64,000 nt of DNA from Oscillatoria sp. CS-180 (GTDB taxonomy: Bacteria; Cyanobacteriota; Cyanobacteriia; Phormidesmidales; Phormidesmidaceae), in NCBI RefSeq assembly GCF_028330965.1, contig NZ_JAQMUB010000027.1:22146-86145 (forward strand), in the 5' to 3' direction. Both the position numbers and the translations under genes were made by a program. Positions within the stretch are counted from its first letter, which is position 1. Each line of letters opens with the position of its first letter. This document shows, in pieces, positions 27,692 through 37,775 of the stretch. The notes below the pieces were generated by a model. It was not told where the DNA came from, did no database searches, and saw nothing but the letters and a program-made list of their open reading frames with translations.

Positions 27692-28867
27692 ATGAATCTT
27701 CTCTACTGTCTTACCGCCTATCCCCCGTTCATTGGTGGGTCTCAGATACATCAGCATCAGTTGGCAAAGGTTTTGGCAGAAGAGCATTTAACACAAGTTA
27801 TTTGTCACTGGAATCAGCATCGAACTGACTGGTTGTTAGGAACTACCCTCTTTCATCCCAAAGGAGGCAATTATAGTTACGAAGGTATTTCAGTACACCA
27901 GCTAGAACTTGGTTGGAAAGAGAAGCTTTGCGTAGTACCGGTTCTTCCCTTGTACTATCCCTTTATGGAGTACTCTGTGAAGTTGATCGCGAATATCCTT
28001 GCTCCAAAGCTGAAAAATTTTGCTCAAAGAGCTGACGTTATTCATGCCGTTCGTATCGGACGCGAGGGTCTCATCTATACGGCACGACAGTTGGCTGCTC
28101 AGCTCGATATCCCCTTCGTACTTACTCCCGTGCATCATCCTCGATGGCAAGGTTGGCGATACAGGGTTTACAACGAACTGTATCGTCGGGCAGACGCTCT
28201 AATTGCCTTAACCGATCACGAGCGCCAAATGTTGATCGAGACTGGAGTCAAGCCAGAGCGGATACACGTAACAGGGGTGGGGCCGATATTAGCGCATGAG
28301 GGAGATGGGGAACGCTTTTGCAAAACTTACAATATCAACTCGCCATTTGTTCTGTTTCTAGGCCAGCACTACCTCTACAAAGGATTCCGTCAACTACTGG
28401 AAGCCACTTCGCTAGTCTGGAAATCCTGCCCAGATATGGAATTTGTGTTTGCAGGACCGGCTGTGAAACAGTCTGAACAGTTCTTCAAGACCTATCGCGA
28501 TCGCCGAATTCATCGCTTGGGTACCCTTGATTTACAGACAAAAACCGACGTATTGGCCGCTTGTAGCATTCTCTGCGTGCCATCTTCGCAAGAAAGCTTT
28601 GGAGGGGTTTTTACTGAGGCTTGGAGCTTCAAAAAGCCCGTTATCGGAGGTCGAATTCCGGCAGTTGCCGATGTCATCTCCCACGGAGAAGATGGCTTAC
28701 TCGTCGAACAAAGACCTGAAGAGATTGCTGAAGCGATTTGTACTTTATGGCAACAGCCCGACTACGCTAGACGTATGGGAGAGGCAGGATATCACAAAGT
28801 CAAAGCTCAATTCACCTGGCCTCAACTAGCCAACAAAACACTCCAAATCTACCAACAACTCCTGTAA
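27692..28867 (+). CDS. Glycosyltransferase family 4 protein
   Basis: This 391-aa GT-B protein starts MNLLYCLTAYPPFIGGSQIHQHQLA and carries FLGQHYLYKGFRQLL and SSQESFGGVFTEAWSFKKPVI with the EX7E-type donor site. It presumably adds one sugar to the repeat unit made by this locus. Composition is host-like again, with a HIP1 site near 28500. It sits 25 bases after the preceding gene. Confidence 0.88.
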   Translation: MNLLYCLTAYPPFIGGSQIHQHQLAKVLAEEHLTQVICHWNQHRTDWLLGTTLFHPKGGNYSYEGISVHQLELGWKEKLCVVPVLPLYYPFMEYSVKLIANILAPKLKNFAQRADVIHAVRIGREGLIYTARQLAAQLDIPFVLTPVHHPRWQGWRYRVYNELYRRADALIALTDHERQMLIETGVKPERIHVTGVGPILAHEGDGERFCKTYNINSPFVLFLGQHYLYKGFRQLLEATSLVWKSCPDMEFVFAGPAVKQSEQFFKTYRDRRIHRLGTLDLQTKTDVLAACSILCVPSSQESFGGVFTEAWSFKKPVIGGRIPAVADVISHGEDGLLVEQRPEEIAEAICTLWQQPDYARRMGEAGYHKVKAQFTWPQLANKTLQIYQQLL

Positions 28868-28979
28868 TCGTCATGCCTGCATCCTACCTTCGGATAAAAC
28901 GACTGAAGTACCTTTTGAGACACCATGATTTCGACAACCGCTATGGCACAGGTTCCTGGATTGCTGCCGAGGTTGTCCA

Positions 28980-29879
28980 ATGACCTGTCCCCTATCGGTT
29001 ATTACAGTTACCCACAATCACGCAGCTTACATCGGTCGCTGCTTAGCAACAGTAGTTCCAGAGGTCTTAGCCGTTGGTGGTGAAATGATTGTCATTGACA
29101 ATTTGTCAACCGACCATAGCGCTGACATTGCTCGCCATTTCGAGAAAGTAAAGTTGGTCGTGAATTCAGAACGTCGTGGGTTCAGTGCCAACAACAATTA
29201 CGGCATGGCGATCGCTCAAGGGCGTTACATTCTCCTGCTCAATCCTGATACTGAGATGCAGCCTGGGGCTTTGAAAGAGCTAATTAGGTTTATGGACACA
29301 CATCCCGAAGTGGGGTTGTGTGGTGCTCAACTGCTGTTTCCAGACGGTACCGTTCAGCCTTCACCGAGACGTTTTCCGACAATTGGAGCCGCTATTGCTC
29401 GACGCACACCGCTACGGCACTTGCTAAAAAACTCTGCCAGCAATCGACACCATCTCATGCTTGATGTGAGCCATACTCAGCCTTTTGCTGTGGATTGGTT
29501 GTTAGGCGCCTGCATGTTTATTCGACGAGAAGTGCTAAACACCGTTGGCCCTTTAGACGAAGGCTTCTATCTGTATGTTGAAGACATTGACTGGGCTAAG
29601 CGTATTCACAACGCCGGATGGGAGGTGTTTTATGTTCCAGCCGCTAAGATCATCCATCACCACCTGGCCATCAGCGACAAAAAGTTGTTGAGCTACCACA
29701 TGTGGCTCCATCTCAAAAGCATGTTTCGATATGCCAGGCGATATTGCTTGCCAACTGTTCCAGGTTTGTCAGCCCGCCGAATCCGCACAACCGTTTGGGA
29801 TGCCACTCAACCGTTTCAGCCGACTCGGTTCTGGAATCGCCGAGTGGTGATTCAGAAGAACGTGAAACAGGAACAGTGA
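28980..29879 (+). CDS. Glycosyltransferase family 2 protein (rhamnosyltransferase-like)
   Basis: This 299-aa GT-A enzyme begins MTCPLSVITVTHNHAAYIGRCL, and shows NSERRGFSANNNYGMAIAQG, the metal-binding LLNPDTEM and the late VEDIDWAKRI. This set is usual in rhamnosyl- and related transferases of O-antigen loci. No transmembrane segment is evident, so it should act at the cytoplasmic face of the membrane. Sugar specificity cannot be read from the sequence. Confidence 0.9.
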   Translation: MTCPLSVITVTHNHAAYIGRCLATVVPEVLAVGGEMIVIDNLSTDHSADIARHFEKVKLVVNSERRGFSANNNYGMAIAQGRYILLLNPDTEMQPGALKELIRFMDTHPEVGLCGAQLLFPDGTVQPSPRRFPTIGAAIARRTPLRHLLKNSASNRHHLMLDVSHTQPFAVDWLLGACMFIRREVLNTVGPLDEGFYLYVEDIDWAKRIHNAGWEVFYVPAAKIIHHHLAISDKKLLSYHMWLHLKSMFRYARRYCLPTVPGLSARRIRTTVWDATQPFQPTRFWNRRVVIQKNVKQEQ

Positions 29880-30007
29880 TCTCCAATAAGGCTACTGTTT
29901 AGCCACATTAGGCCAAAAACGTTCATCGGCGATGATAAAGTTTTCAGAAATTTTGGCACACTAACCGTGACGCCCGAAAGATTAGGCAATTTTACCCTTT
30001 ACCGCCT

Positions 30008-31462
30008 ATGGACTGTCATCGGCCTCCTCGTGCAGCTACCCGATCGCGCCCTCACCTAGACATTCGTGCGCCCCGACGATTGCGGTTCAGGGATGTATTG
30101 ACCTGGGAAGTTCAGCGATCGCTCATCCTCATGCTGGCCGATGTTACAGCGCTCGTCTGCGCGTGGCAGATTGCTCGATCCTTTAACCAGTTTTTCTCCC
30201 CCATTCCCCCTCAACTCGACTGGTGGACATGGTTATCGGTTCCTAGTCCGTTATGGATCTTGGGGGCCTGTACTTTGCTAATCTTCGCTTTGAGTGGCTT
30301 ATATGGCGGCAGGCATCAGGTCAAAAACTACGTCAAAGCAGGTCAGCTGTTGAGCTTGATCTATTTAGGCTCACTCGTGCTGATGTATTTTTACGATCCC
30401 AAATTAGATTTGCCGCGATCGCTCTTCTTCTCTGCCTGGTTAAGCAGCGTTGTCCTCGTGGTGTTGGCCCGGCTCGTGACAGTGGTACTGCTTCGACCTT
30501 TAGAGCGTTCTCGCAATCAATCCGCCGTATTTCTAATTGCCCCTGCGGCACGACTGAAACGACTGTCGGAACTATTAGCTCAGCGTGCTCACATTTCTGT
30601 AATTGGGGCAGCTCTACCCATAACAGCCAACTCACAAGCAACCTTCCAAGCCATTCTCACCTCCAAAGCAACGTTAGTGTTGGCCGAAAATATTCCCTCC
30701 GCCGATCTAGCCTCAGAGCTGTATTGGAAACTTCGGCAAGCAGGCATCACGATGCAGCTGATTCCCACCAGTCGCGATATGCTGCATCGACGAGGCAACC
30801 CAGAAACCCTAGCAGGCATTCCCACATTACGGTTAGACGCGCCCCTGGTGGGCAATATTGACTATCACCTTAAGCGCAGCATGGACTATATCGGAGCCAC
30901 CTTAGGCGCGATCGCCCTGGCCCCGTTTTTTCTAGGAATTGCTTTAGCAATCCGGCTTGATTCACCCGGTTCTCCCTTCTTTAGACAAGAGCGCGTTGGC
31001 CTACACGGAGAGCGGTTTTGGGTTTGGAAATTCCGCACCATGGGGATCGGTGCGGACCAACAGCAAGCTGCCCTTGAGCATCACAACGAATCAGCCGACG
31101 GCGTCCTTTTCAAAGTCAAACGAGATCCTCGTATCACCCGAATCGGAGCCTTTTTACGCCGCACTAGCCTCGACGAACTACCCCAGTTATTTAACGTACT
31201 GTCAGGCGAAATGAGTTTAGTCGGTCCTCGCCCGCTGCCGGTCCGAGATGTCGAGCGCTTCGACTCTTGGCATCACATTCGCCATCAGGTTCTACCAGGC
31301 ATCACAGGGCTATGGCAGATTTCAGGGCGATCAGATATTGACAGCTTTGATGATGTTGCTCGCCTTGATCTGCATTACATCGATAACTGGTCCCTCAATC
31401 TCGACCTCGATATTTTGATGGAGACATTGAGAATTGTAGTGGTTGGGAAAGGAGCGTATTAG
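30008..31462 (+). CDS. Undecaprenyl-phosphate sugar phosphotransferase (polyisoprenyl-phosphate hexose-1-phosphate transferase)
   Basis: This 484-aa protein has four to five N-terminal membrane helices (about 40-180), a Rossmann-like middle part and a C-terminal Bac_transf domain with [54 protein letters not shown] and [14 protein letters not shown]. Members (WcaJ, WbaP, EpsE) transfer a sugar phosphate to the lipid carrier and so start the repeat unit. It therefore begins the glycan that Wzm/Wzt or a Wzy system exports. The sugar could be glucose or galactose; it is not decided by the sequence. The stop lies 45 bases before the ligase-type gene. Confidence 0.9.
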   Translation: MDCHRPPRAATRSRPHLDIRAPRRLRFRDVLTWEVQRSLILMLADVTALVCAWQIARSFNQFFSPIPPQLDWWTWLSVPSPLWILGACTLLIFALSGLYGGRHQVKNYVKAGQLLSLIYLGSLVLMYFYDPKLDLPRSLFFSAWLSSVVLVVLARLVTVVLLRPLERSRNQSAVFLIAPAARLKRLSELLAQRAHISVIGAALPITANSQATFQAILTSKATLVLAENIPSADLASELYWKLRQAGITMQLIPTSRDMLHRRGNPETLAGIPTLRLDAPLVGNIDYHLKRSMDYIGATLGAIALAPFFLGIALAIRLDSPGSPFFRQERVGLHGERFWVWKFRTMGIGADQQQAALEHHNESADGVLFKVKRDPRITRIGAFLRRTSLDELPQLFNVLSGEMSLVGPRPLPVRDVERFDSWHHIRHQVLPGITGLWQISGRSDIDSFDDVARLDLHYIDNWSLNLDLDILMETLRIVVVGKGAY

Positions 31463-31507
31463 CAAGAATAGGTATCATTCCTACCTATCTCCCATCGACC
31501 CTAACCC

Positions 31508-34015
31508 ATGTCTTCTCTCCTTATTCTTGCAGCCCTCCTCTATGCTCTCTTCACGCTGCTGCCAAATAGCACAACGCAGATGGTGACTTGGCCTTGGGTA
31601 GCACTATGGCAGGCGATGCTGCTATTGCCAATTGCGTGGCTACTCTGGCAGGCATGGCACAAACCTTTGCGAGAGTTCCGCTTAGGCAATGGGTTTGACG
31701 CGCTGGCAGGACTAGCCGTCTTGGGCATGGGGATATCAATGCTAGTAGCGGCCTTTTCACAACAGGCAATGTGGTACGGATGGGCGGCACTAGGCGGATT
31801 GGCAGCACTACATGGATTAATGGGATGGCTGACACCAGCGCGGAGTCGCAGCCTGCTGACATTTCAAGGGTATTTGGCGATCGCCTTCATCCTGGTCAGT
31901 CTGGGGATGTGGATGACGAACGCCTATCTACCCGAACTGGCTCGCTTGGACGCTTTGCGGGCGATCGGTGTCGAACAGTCCTTCAACTTTGCCATTGTCA
32001 GTCTGCGAAACGGGTTTCCCCTAGGCCATCAAAATTATGTTGCCGGATATCTGGTGCTCGTGCTGCCCTTGTTCGTAGGGTTGGGATTGACCGATAAGAC
32101 GCTGCGGCGGTGGCTGTGGTGGTCAGGACTGGGATTGGGATTGCTGACGCTATACACCACGGGTTCACGAGCAGGCGTTTTAGCCCTCGTTGCCCTAGTG
32201 CTTCCCACCTTGTTGATACTGCTTCTGGGGCACTATGTTCCTCGACGGGTCGCTGTTCCGGCTGGCCTGCTGGGGTTAGCCTTATTAGGCACCCTCGCTA
32301 TTCTGAACCCCCGCCTCCAGGCAACGCTAGCGGGGTTGCAAACCGGACAGATCACCAACAGTCAGGTCACATATCGCCTGATCACAACTGTCACAGGTTG
32401 GCGGATGGGCTGGCAGCGCCCTTGGGCTGGCCTCGGACCCGGTAGTGTCCCTCTGGTTTATCAACAGTATCGTCCCGCATGGGCAGGTCGCGAGGCCGAA
32501 CTGCATCATCAACTTCACAGTACTCCCGTTCAGCTGTGGGCAGAGTTAGGGATTTGGGGCATCCTGTTGCCCCTACTAGCGGGTGTTTTGTTGATTTATG
32601 CCCTGTGGCGACACAGAACTCGACTATCAACTGGAATCCCCGCCAGCTTGATGTGGAGCTTGGTGGGTGGCTTGTGGGCTTATAGCGTGCTCAGCCTAGT
32701 GGATTATCAACTGGATGTCGTCGCGATCGCCGGTGTGCTCGTTCTCTATTTCGCCATCATTTTGGCCCAGTTGCGATCGCCAGTAGCCAGCAGCGCACCA
32801 GGACAAAACCCGCGTTACCGTCGCAGTCTAGTTGGGGCTGGAGTAGGCATTACGTTAGCCATGGGACTTTGGCTTCTCTCCATTCACCGAGCGTGGGCAG
32901 CCTCCTCTCAAGCCTTTCTGGAACTGGAGAGAGAGAACTTATCTGAATTTGTCACGCTTCTGGAGCAGTCGCAGAGATTAGCCCCATGGGAAAGTTACTA
33001 TCCATTTCAATTAGGTTGGGCAGTCGGCGACTTGAGCAACAGCGTTGAAGATTCCGAAGTTGCAAACTCAATGCAGGAGGACGCGATCGCTTGGTTTCAG
33101 CAGGGTAATGCCGTTTCCCCCTTTCAAGAGTTTGGCTACTCTAATTTGGGCTGGCTACAGGCCCAAAGGCAACCTGAAGCCGCGATCGTCTCCTTCTCTC
33201 AAGCAGCCCAACTGCTGCCGGCCAAAATGGGCGTCTTTTTTGGCCTCGGCTACAGCCTGCTGTTGAACGATCAGCCCAACCTGGCAGCAGACGCTATGGC
33301 GCTGGAAATGATTCGACATCCCAGAATCATCACCAGTCCAGTCTGGACGACCGAGCCGTTCTCGACGTTATATCCCTCTGCCCTCACTCGCTTGGAGGAA
33401 CTGTATGGGGAACTGCTTGCAAACGCTGATGATCCCCTGCTTATCCCGCATCTCCATCAAATACGAGGGGCAACTCGCTGGTGGTTAGGGGACTATAGCG
33501 GTGCAGCTGATGACTGGGATGAATATGGCACAGCCATTGGACAAGCGGTTCTATCAGCAACGAGAGGAAACGTACCTGATATCGAAACCCTGCCCAATCT
33601 ACCGGGAAAGTATGTCCTACAAGCTTGGTATGACCCAGTAGTCCGAGCAGAATCGTTGGCGATCGCGTGGGTAGTACAACCAGAAGATTCTCCCGTTCCC
33701 AACCCGCCTCCTTCAGCCGACCAAATACAAGGCTTAGCAAACTCGATGGCGGCCTCAGAAACCTTGGAACAGTGGCTCAAGCAAAATGCGCCTGTCGTTG
33801 AGGCCAGAAGCGAGCGATTAGGCTTTGGCGTTTTCAAACGGCACGATGATGGCCCCAATCCATTTGATTACTATGTCCGGTTTGAGAATGTGGCGATCGC
33901 TAAATTCTTTGACGAACTATTCCTGTCTCCCCGTCTCATGCCTGCCCTTGATGAAGCGCTACAGCCTTACCGAATTGGACTCATAGAGGCCACTCAGCAA
34001 TCGGCAGCAGATTGA
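31508..34015 (+). CDS. O-antigen ligase/polymerase family membrane protein with TPR-like C-terminal part
   Basis: This 835-aa protein has about eleven N-terminal membrane helices (residues 1-430) with a Wzy_C-type periplasmic segment (TGWRMGWQRPWAGLGPGSVP and AWAGREAELHHQLHSTPVQLWAELGIWG). The last 380 residues contain degenerate TPR-like units (LEQSQRLAPWESYYPFQLGWAVGDL, FSNLGWLQAQ-like, FGLGYSLLLNDQPNLAAD). The Wzy/WaaL architecture means transfer of lipid-linked glycan to lipid A or another chain. The IctB-type cyanobacterial relative is shorter. Position at the end of the glycan locus supports a ligase or polymerase role. Confidence 0.85.
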   Translation: MSSLLILAALLYALFTLLPNSTTQMVTWPWVALWQAMLLLPIAWLLWQAWHKPLREFRLGNGFDALAGLAVLGMGISMLVAAFSQQAMWYGWAALGGLAALHGLMGWLTPARSRSLLTFQGYLAIAFILVSLGMWMTNAYLPELARLDALRAIGVEQSFNFAIVSLRNGFPLGHQNYVAGYLVLVLPLFVGLGLTDKTLRRWLWWSGLGLGLLTLYTTGSRAGVLALVALVLPTLLILLLGHYVPRRVAVPAGLLGLALLGTLAILNPRLQATLAGLQTGQITNSQVTYRLITTVTGWRMGWQRPWAGLGPGSVPLVYQQYRPAWAGREAELHHQLHSTPVQLWAELGIWGILLPLLAGVLLIYALWRHRTRLSTGIPASLMWSLVGGLWAYSVLSLVDYQLDVVAIAGVLVLYFAIILAQLRSPVASSAPGQNPRYRRSLVGAGVGITLAMGLWLLSIHRAWAASSQAFLELERENLSEFVTLLEQSQRLAPWESYYPFQLGWAVGDLSNSVEDSEVANSMQEDAIAWFQQGNAVSPFQEFGYSNLGWLQAQRQPEAAIVSFSQAAQLLPAKMGVFFGLGYSLLLNDQPNLAADAMALEMIRHPRIITSPVWTTEPFSTLYPSALTRLEELYGELLANADDPLLIPHLHQIRGATRWWLGDYSGAADDWDEYGTAIGQAVLSATRGNVPDIETLPNLPGKYVLQAWYDPVVRAESLAIAWVVQPEDSPVPNPPPSADQIQGLANSMAASETLEQWLKQNAPVVEARSERLGFGVFKRHDDGPNPFDYYVRFENVAIAKFFDELFLSPRLMPALDEALQPYRIGLIEATQQSAAD

Positions 34016-34031
34016 TCAGCCCTCACTCGCT

Positions 34032-34445
34032 TTACGAAACGCTGCTTTGCAGAGGTGAGGGGACAACTTCACCATTTTGCGCGATCGCTTTCTGACCAAT
34101 TCTGTTGGCTCGCTCTAGCAAGAGATTGAGGATAGTGCGAATCAGAATCGTGGCGCCCAACTGAGCAATATCATTCCACTGGCTAGAAATCATCGTTTTA
34201 AGAATACTTGCACCCACCAAAAAGCTCAAACCCAATGAAAAGGCATAGCCCATCATCAGGCGACTATTCTGAAATGCGTCAAACGTTTGCCGCTTTAGTA
34301 AGGTCTCGCTCAAGAAAACAAACAGCGCTCGAAAGACCCCGATCGCAATCACCACCAGCGCTAGCAATTGGCAAACACTGATTAAAATGCCATTACAGAT
34401 TTGAACAAAGAATTGGATATTCGCGTTGACAACGTCTAAGCTCAT
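34032..34445 (-). CDS. DUF1622 family membrane protein
   Basis: This 137-aa protein has three hydrophobic segments (about residues 17-45, 68-86 and 97-112) and matches DUF1622, a small bacterial membrane family of unknown function. The start MSLDVVNANIQFFVQICNG is family-like. It is convergent with the ligase gene. Nothing nearby suggests a role. Confidence 0.8.
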   Translation of the reverse strand: MSLDVVNANIQFFVQICNGILISVCQLLALVVIAIGVFRALFVFLSETLLKRQTFDAFQNSRLMMGYAFSLGLSFLVGASILKTMISSQWNDIAQLGATILIRTILNLLLERANRIGQKAIAQNGEVVPSPLQSSVS

Positions 34446-34545
34446 AGATTTTCAAAGCGTAGCAGCCGACCCGACAAAGTGCAGTTCCTTTAAGCATGAA
34501 ATAGCTGGGGTAACAGCGCAACAACTCTTCAAATCCATTGGTCCT

Positions 34546-34836
34546 CTATGTCCCCTGCGTCTCACCCTGAGATTGCGGTTCAGGATATAAGCCTAGCTGA
34601 ACCGACAGTTCACGGGCAATGAAGATCAAGAATTTAGCCGCGTCGGCATTGTCCTGGTGGGCAAAGTAGCTAGCAGCCTGCATAAGCGCTTGGACAAAGC
34701 CAGCGTCTAGGAGATCAGGCTCCGTATTCAACACTTGCGGTTCTTCACCATTGGGGCATGATAGAAGCTTGTCGATTAGAGCGAAGTAGCGTTCTTGACG
34801 AGGCGCAGGAGCACTCGGGGCAGAGTCAGAGTTCAT
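34546..34836 (-). CDS. Hypothetical protein, cyanobacterial type
   Basis: This 96-aa soluble protein includes RYFALIDKLLSCPNGEEPQVLNTEPDLLDAG. That segment resembles the N-terminal domain found before CHAT or TPR parts in many cyanobacterial proteins. Here it stands alone. It begins 3 bases after the small gene upstream, so the two are coupled. No function is known to me. Confidence 0.65.
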   Translation of the reverse strand: MNSDSAPSAPAPRQERYFALIDKLLSCPNGEEPQVLNTEPDLLDAGFVQALMQAASYFAHQDNADAAKFLIFIARELSVQLGLYPEPQSQGETQGT

Positions 34837-34839
34837 AGA

Positions 34840-35034
34840 TCAAAAGGATGAAGGGATCAGAGGATTAAGGGGAAGAAGCAAGGCAAAATCATCCGACAAA
34901 TCGATCAAATCAATAGAATGATCAACTTGAAGGGCCAAGCTGGAAAACTGCCCTTCAAAAGTTTTCAGATTCACAATCAAAAATTGGGTATCACGGGCGG
35001 TGGCCCTGAGGGATAGTCGAGGACTTTGCCTCAT
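34840..35034 (-). CDS. Small hypothetical protein (64 aa)
   Basis: An ATG at 35034, with GGGAG about 7 bases before it, opens a 64-aa frame beginning MRQSPRLSLRATARD. A longer frame from 35112 would overlap cysK and is not supported by a ribosome binding site. The protein looks like a small beta-alpha domain (FLIVNLKTFEGQFSSLALQV). It lies just after cysK and before the 96-aa gene. I cannot name a family. Confidence 0.55.
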   Translation of the reverse strand: MRQSPRLSLRATARDTQFLIVNLKTFEGQFSSLALQVDHSIDLIDLSDDFALLLPLNPLIPSSF

Positions 35035-35062
35035 TGAGACTCCCAGAGACTCCCACAATGCT

Positions 35063-36064
35063 TCATTGAACAGGATTGGACTGGTATTCAGCGGGTAAGC
35101 TATCGGGAACAAGCGGAGGATGGGCAGGTTCCAAATCCTTGAAGAGTACAGTACTCAGGTAGCGTTCGCCGAAACTGGGTTGAATCATGACGATGATCTT
35201 GTCTGCGTTTTCAGGTCGTTTTCCAACGGCGATCGCCGCCGCGAGAGCAGCCCCTGCAGAGATACCTGAGAGCAAGCCTTCTTCTCGGGCTAGGCGGCGA
35301 CTGTAGGCGATCGCCTCATCATCAGATACCTGAACCACCTCATCGATCAGGTTAACTTGCAGAATAGCCGGGACGAATCCAGCACCGATGCCCTGGATTT
35401 TGTGAGGACCAGCATTTCCGCCAGAAAGAACCGGACTGCTAGTGGGTTCCACCGCGATCGCTTGAAAGCTATCTTTCCGAGATTTCAAAACCTCTGCAAT
35501 GCCCGTAATCGTTCCTCCAGTACCCACACCGGCAACCACCATATCGACAGAGCCGTCAGTATCCGCCCAAATTTCTTCAGCAGTCGTTTCTTTATGGATC
35601 TGGGGATTAGCCGGATTCTCGAACTGCTGCGGCATAAAGGCGTTTGGCAACTGAGCCGCAATTTCTGTAGCTTTTGCGATCGCCCCATTCATGCCTTGAT
35701 TGCCGGGCGTCAGCACCAGTTCTGCACCGTAGGCTTTCAACATGGCACGCCGCTCCAAACTCATGGTTTCAGGCATCGTGAGGATGAGGCGGTATCCCTT
35801 AGCTGCAGCAACCATCGCCAAGGCAATTCCTGTATTACCCGATGTTGGTTCTACCAGAATAGTGTCATCGGGAGAAATAGTGCCTGCCTCCTCGGCAGCG
35901 TGAACCATGTTGGCCCCTATCCGATCCTTCACAGACGCCGCTGGATTCATGCCCTCTAGCTTCACCAGAATTTGCGCTAGGCAGCCCTCAGACTGCGGAA
36001 TACGGTTGAGCTGAACCAACGGGGTTCGTCCGATGAGCTGTGTGATGTCTTTAGCGACGTGCAT
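35063..36064 (-). CDS. cysK: Cysteine synthase A
   Basis: This 333-aa PLP enzyme converts O-acetylserine and sulfide to cysteine. The PLP lysine is Lys46 in [11 protein letters not shown], and TSGNTG (residues 74-79) binds phosphate and substrate. [11 protein letters not shown] and SGISAGAAL are also present. Together with the serine acetyltransferase nifP in the nif cluster it supplies cysteine for Fe-S assembly, although it lies outside that cluster. The tail of about 20 residues is slightly longer than in E. coli CysK. Confidence 0.95.
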   Translation of the reverse strand: MHVAKDITQLIGRTPLVQLNRIPQSEGCLAQILVKLEGMNPAASVKDRIGANMVHAAEEAGTISPDDTILVEPTSGNTGIALAMVAAAKGYRLILTMPETMSLERRAMLKAYGAELVLTPGNQGMNGAIAKATEIAAQLPNAFMPQQFENPANPQIHKETTAEEIWADTDGSVDMVVAGVGTGGTITGIAEVLKSRKDSFQAIAVEPTSSPVLSGGNAGPHKIQGIGAGFVPAILQVNLIDEVVQVSDDEAIAYSRRLAREEGLLSGISAGAALAAAIAVGKRPENADKIIVMIQPSFGERYLSTVLFKDLEPAHPPLVPDSLPAEYQSNPVQ

Positions 36065-36113
36065 GGATGTTCTCCTGAAAAGTAAAGGACTTTTGGGGTG
36101 CTGCTTTCATTCG

Positions 36114-36782
36114 TCAGCGTTTACAGGCCACCATATTAAAGAGGTGCCAATGCTTTTCTTCTCCTAAGGCTGTTTTGCCGGGGTGGTCTTCCTCATCTAA
36201 ACGTTCAATATCAAAAGGATGGAACAACGCTTCCACCTGTGAACGAGTGTGACAAGTGATGTCGCTATAGGTCGCCCACGAGTCGTGATCGCCAAACAAA
36301 TGCCCGCAAAACCGTCCCCCCGGTCGCAGTGCAACGACAATTTCCTCCCACAGTTCTGAAAAATAGCTGGGTGAACAGAACGGAAGACAGAAGCTGGCGT
36401 TTATGAGATCAACATCAGGAGGGAGGGCAATGTCTTCGAATTTTTGGACCCGCGTTTCTAAGTAGGTGCGGTTGATGTCGGGTCGTTTGCTGAGGCGAGC
36501 GATCGCCTCCGGTTCGCCATCAATGGCTAGAACGCGCCAGTTACGCCGCAGTAGTTCAACGGTGTCGCGCCCATCGCCACAACCCAAATCAACAGCGTTC
36601 CCAATGATCGCCCGCTTGTTACGGGGACGTTCGGCATCAAATAGCTTAAGAGCCGTAAGCAAGGTCTCACGGGGAGGACGTCCCTCCACAGCCTCATAGT
36701 AGTTGGACCACCTGTGTTGGAAGTGGGAGGTATCGTTGTCGGATAAAGAAGGCATAGGCCAGCGCTGTAGGAAATCAGACAT
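36114..36782 (-). CDS. Class I SAM-dependent methyltransferase
   Basis: This 222-aa protein has motif I VDLGCGDGRDT (residues 64-74) for S-adenosylmethionine, the acidic ribose-binding position at IDGEP and LINASFCLPF as motif II. The fold resembles the TehB/methyltransferase-11 type. The substrate is not indicated. It is the last gene before the repeat-rich spacer on the edge of the nif region. Confidence 0.82.
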   Translation of the reverse strand: MSDFLQRWPMPSLSDNDTSHFQHRWSNYYEAVEGRPPRETLLTALKLFDAERPRNKRAIIGNAVDLGCGDGRDTVELLRRNWRVLAIDGEPEAIARLSKRPDINRTYLETRVQKFEDIALPPDVDLINASFCLPFCSPSYFSELWEEIVVALRPGGRFCGHLFGDHDSWATYSDITCHTRSQVEALFHPFDIERLDEEDHPGKTALGEEKHWHLFNMVACKR

Positions 36783-37123
36783 TTTAGCGCAGACGAGTGA
36801 CTCGTGGTGAGACGATGACGAGAGTCAGTCTGGGAAGGTGCTGGACTGCCTCATCTTAATTTGATTGGAATTCCAGTGGATTGCGCTAGGCAGCGTCAAG
36901 CTCAAAATTGTGAGTTAATCCAGATCTTGCAGTTGAGTTGATGCTGACTGCTGTGGCCCCCCGGCCCCCATCCTGGGGGAGCCAATCTCTGAAAGTTCCC
37001 CAGGATGGGAGATTTAAGGGGGCGAATGCACGCGATTTGCTGAACCGAGAGATCAGAGCAACGTATGGTCTGTCTCAACACTTGCAGGGATAACTCACTC
37101 ACAATTTCAAAATTGATAGACCA
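36783..37123. other. Spacer with a large imperfect palindrome
   Basis: This 341-bp non-coding stretch separates the methyltransferase from the nif-side flavodoxin. It is mostly one repeat-like element (36905-37107, described separately). Confidence 0.55.
36905..37107. repeat. Putative MITE-like element, nested inverted repeats
   Basis: Outer ends AAATTGTGAGTTAATCC (36905-36921) and GGATAACTCACTCACAATTT (37088-37107) are inverted copies with a small gap. Inside are perfect 12-bp arms CCCATCCTGGGG (36967-36978) and CCCCAGGATGGG (36998-37009). A 66-codon frame across it is an artefact of the repeat. No transposase is present. This is the architecture of a non-autonomous element or of a large RNA hairpin. 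Confidence 0.5.
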
Positions 37124-37654
37124 CTAGGCAGCGAGGGCTGGGAAATCTGGTTTGAGCAACGCTAGCCAATCAGCAATCCGCTGGTCTGTTTGTTCGCTTT
37201 CGTTAACTTCGTCAAGGGGAAGCCCCACAAAGCGCCCATCTCGAATTGCAGTGGATTTTTCGAAGGTATAACCATCTGCTGAAACAGCACCGACCACATT
37301 GGCCCCAAGCGCTTTGAATTGGTCATACAAAATACCCAGTGCACCAACGAAGTGTTTGCCGTGACCAGTACAATCGCCGGGACCGAAGAGGGCGATCGTT
37401 TTACCCGAGAAATCAGGTTTTTCAACCTCTAAATCGAACAGGGGTTCGCGCCAGTCATTTTGAACCTCGCCAGCCCCCCAAGTTGAGCATCCGAGCAGCA
37501 AATAATCGTACTCTAGAAGATCGTCATAGCTGTCGAAATCTTCCTCCATGCTGTATAAATCACAGTTCTCTTCACCAATTTCAGCCTGGATTTTTTCAGC
37601 AATTTCTTCTGTGACACCGGAGGTACTGCCATAGAAAATTCCAATTTTTGCCAT
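37124..37654 (-). CDS. Flavodoxin, likely an electron donor to nitrogenase
   Basis: This 176-aa long-chain flavodoxin starts MAKIGIFYGSTSGVTEEIA, the FMN phosphate-binding loop, and has GCSTWGAGEVQNDW and FGPGDCTGHGKHF for the isoalloxazine contacts. It could carry electrons to dinitrogenase reductase (NifF-like) or replace ferredoxin under low iron (IsiB-like). Its position next to fdxH, in the same orientation as nif, favours the former, but a 270-bp spacer leaves room for its own promoter. I leave the symbol open for that reason. Confidence 0.9.
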   Translation of the reverse strand: MAKIGIFYGSTSGVTEEIAEKIQAEIGEENCDLYSMEEDFDSYDDLLEYDYLLLGCSTWGAGEVQNDWREPLFDLEVEKPDFSGKTIALFGPGDCTGHGKHFVGALGILYDQFKALGANVVGAVSADGYTFEKSTAIRDGRFVGLPLDEVNESEQTDQRIADWLALLKPDFPALAA

Positions 37655-37775
37655 TGTCCGACTCCAAATATTGCAAGAATGAACTCATTGAGGAGCAAGG
37701 AGTTTTGAGTTTGAATAAGGCCTAGACAGGGAGCTGCTTAATCTTCAGAGTTGTCTGACGAGCGTCCACTAGAGG

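Noticed and set aside
34840..35112. 90-aa version of the small protein next to cysK
   Set aside because: The longer frame overlaps cysK and lacks a ribosome binding site; the ATG at 35034 has GGGAG upstream.
36902..37102. 66-codon minus-strand frame in the palindromic spacer
   Set aside because: It translates the inverted repeat itself and shows no protein family features.
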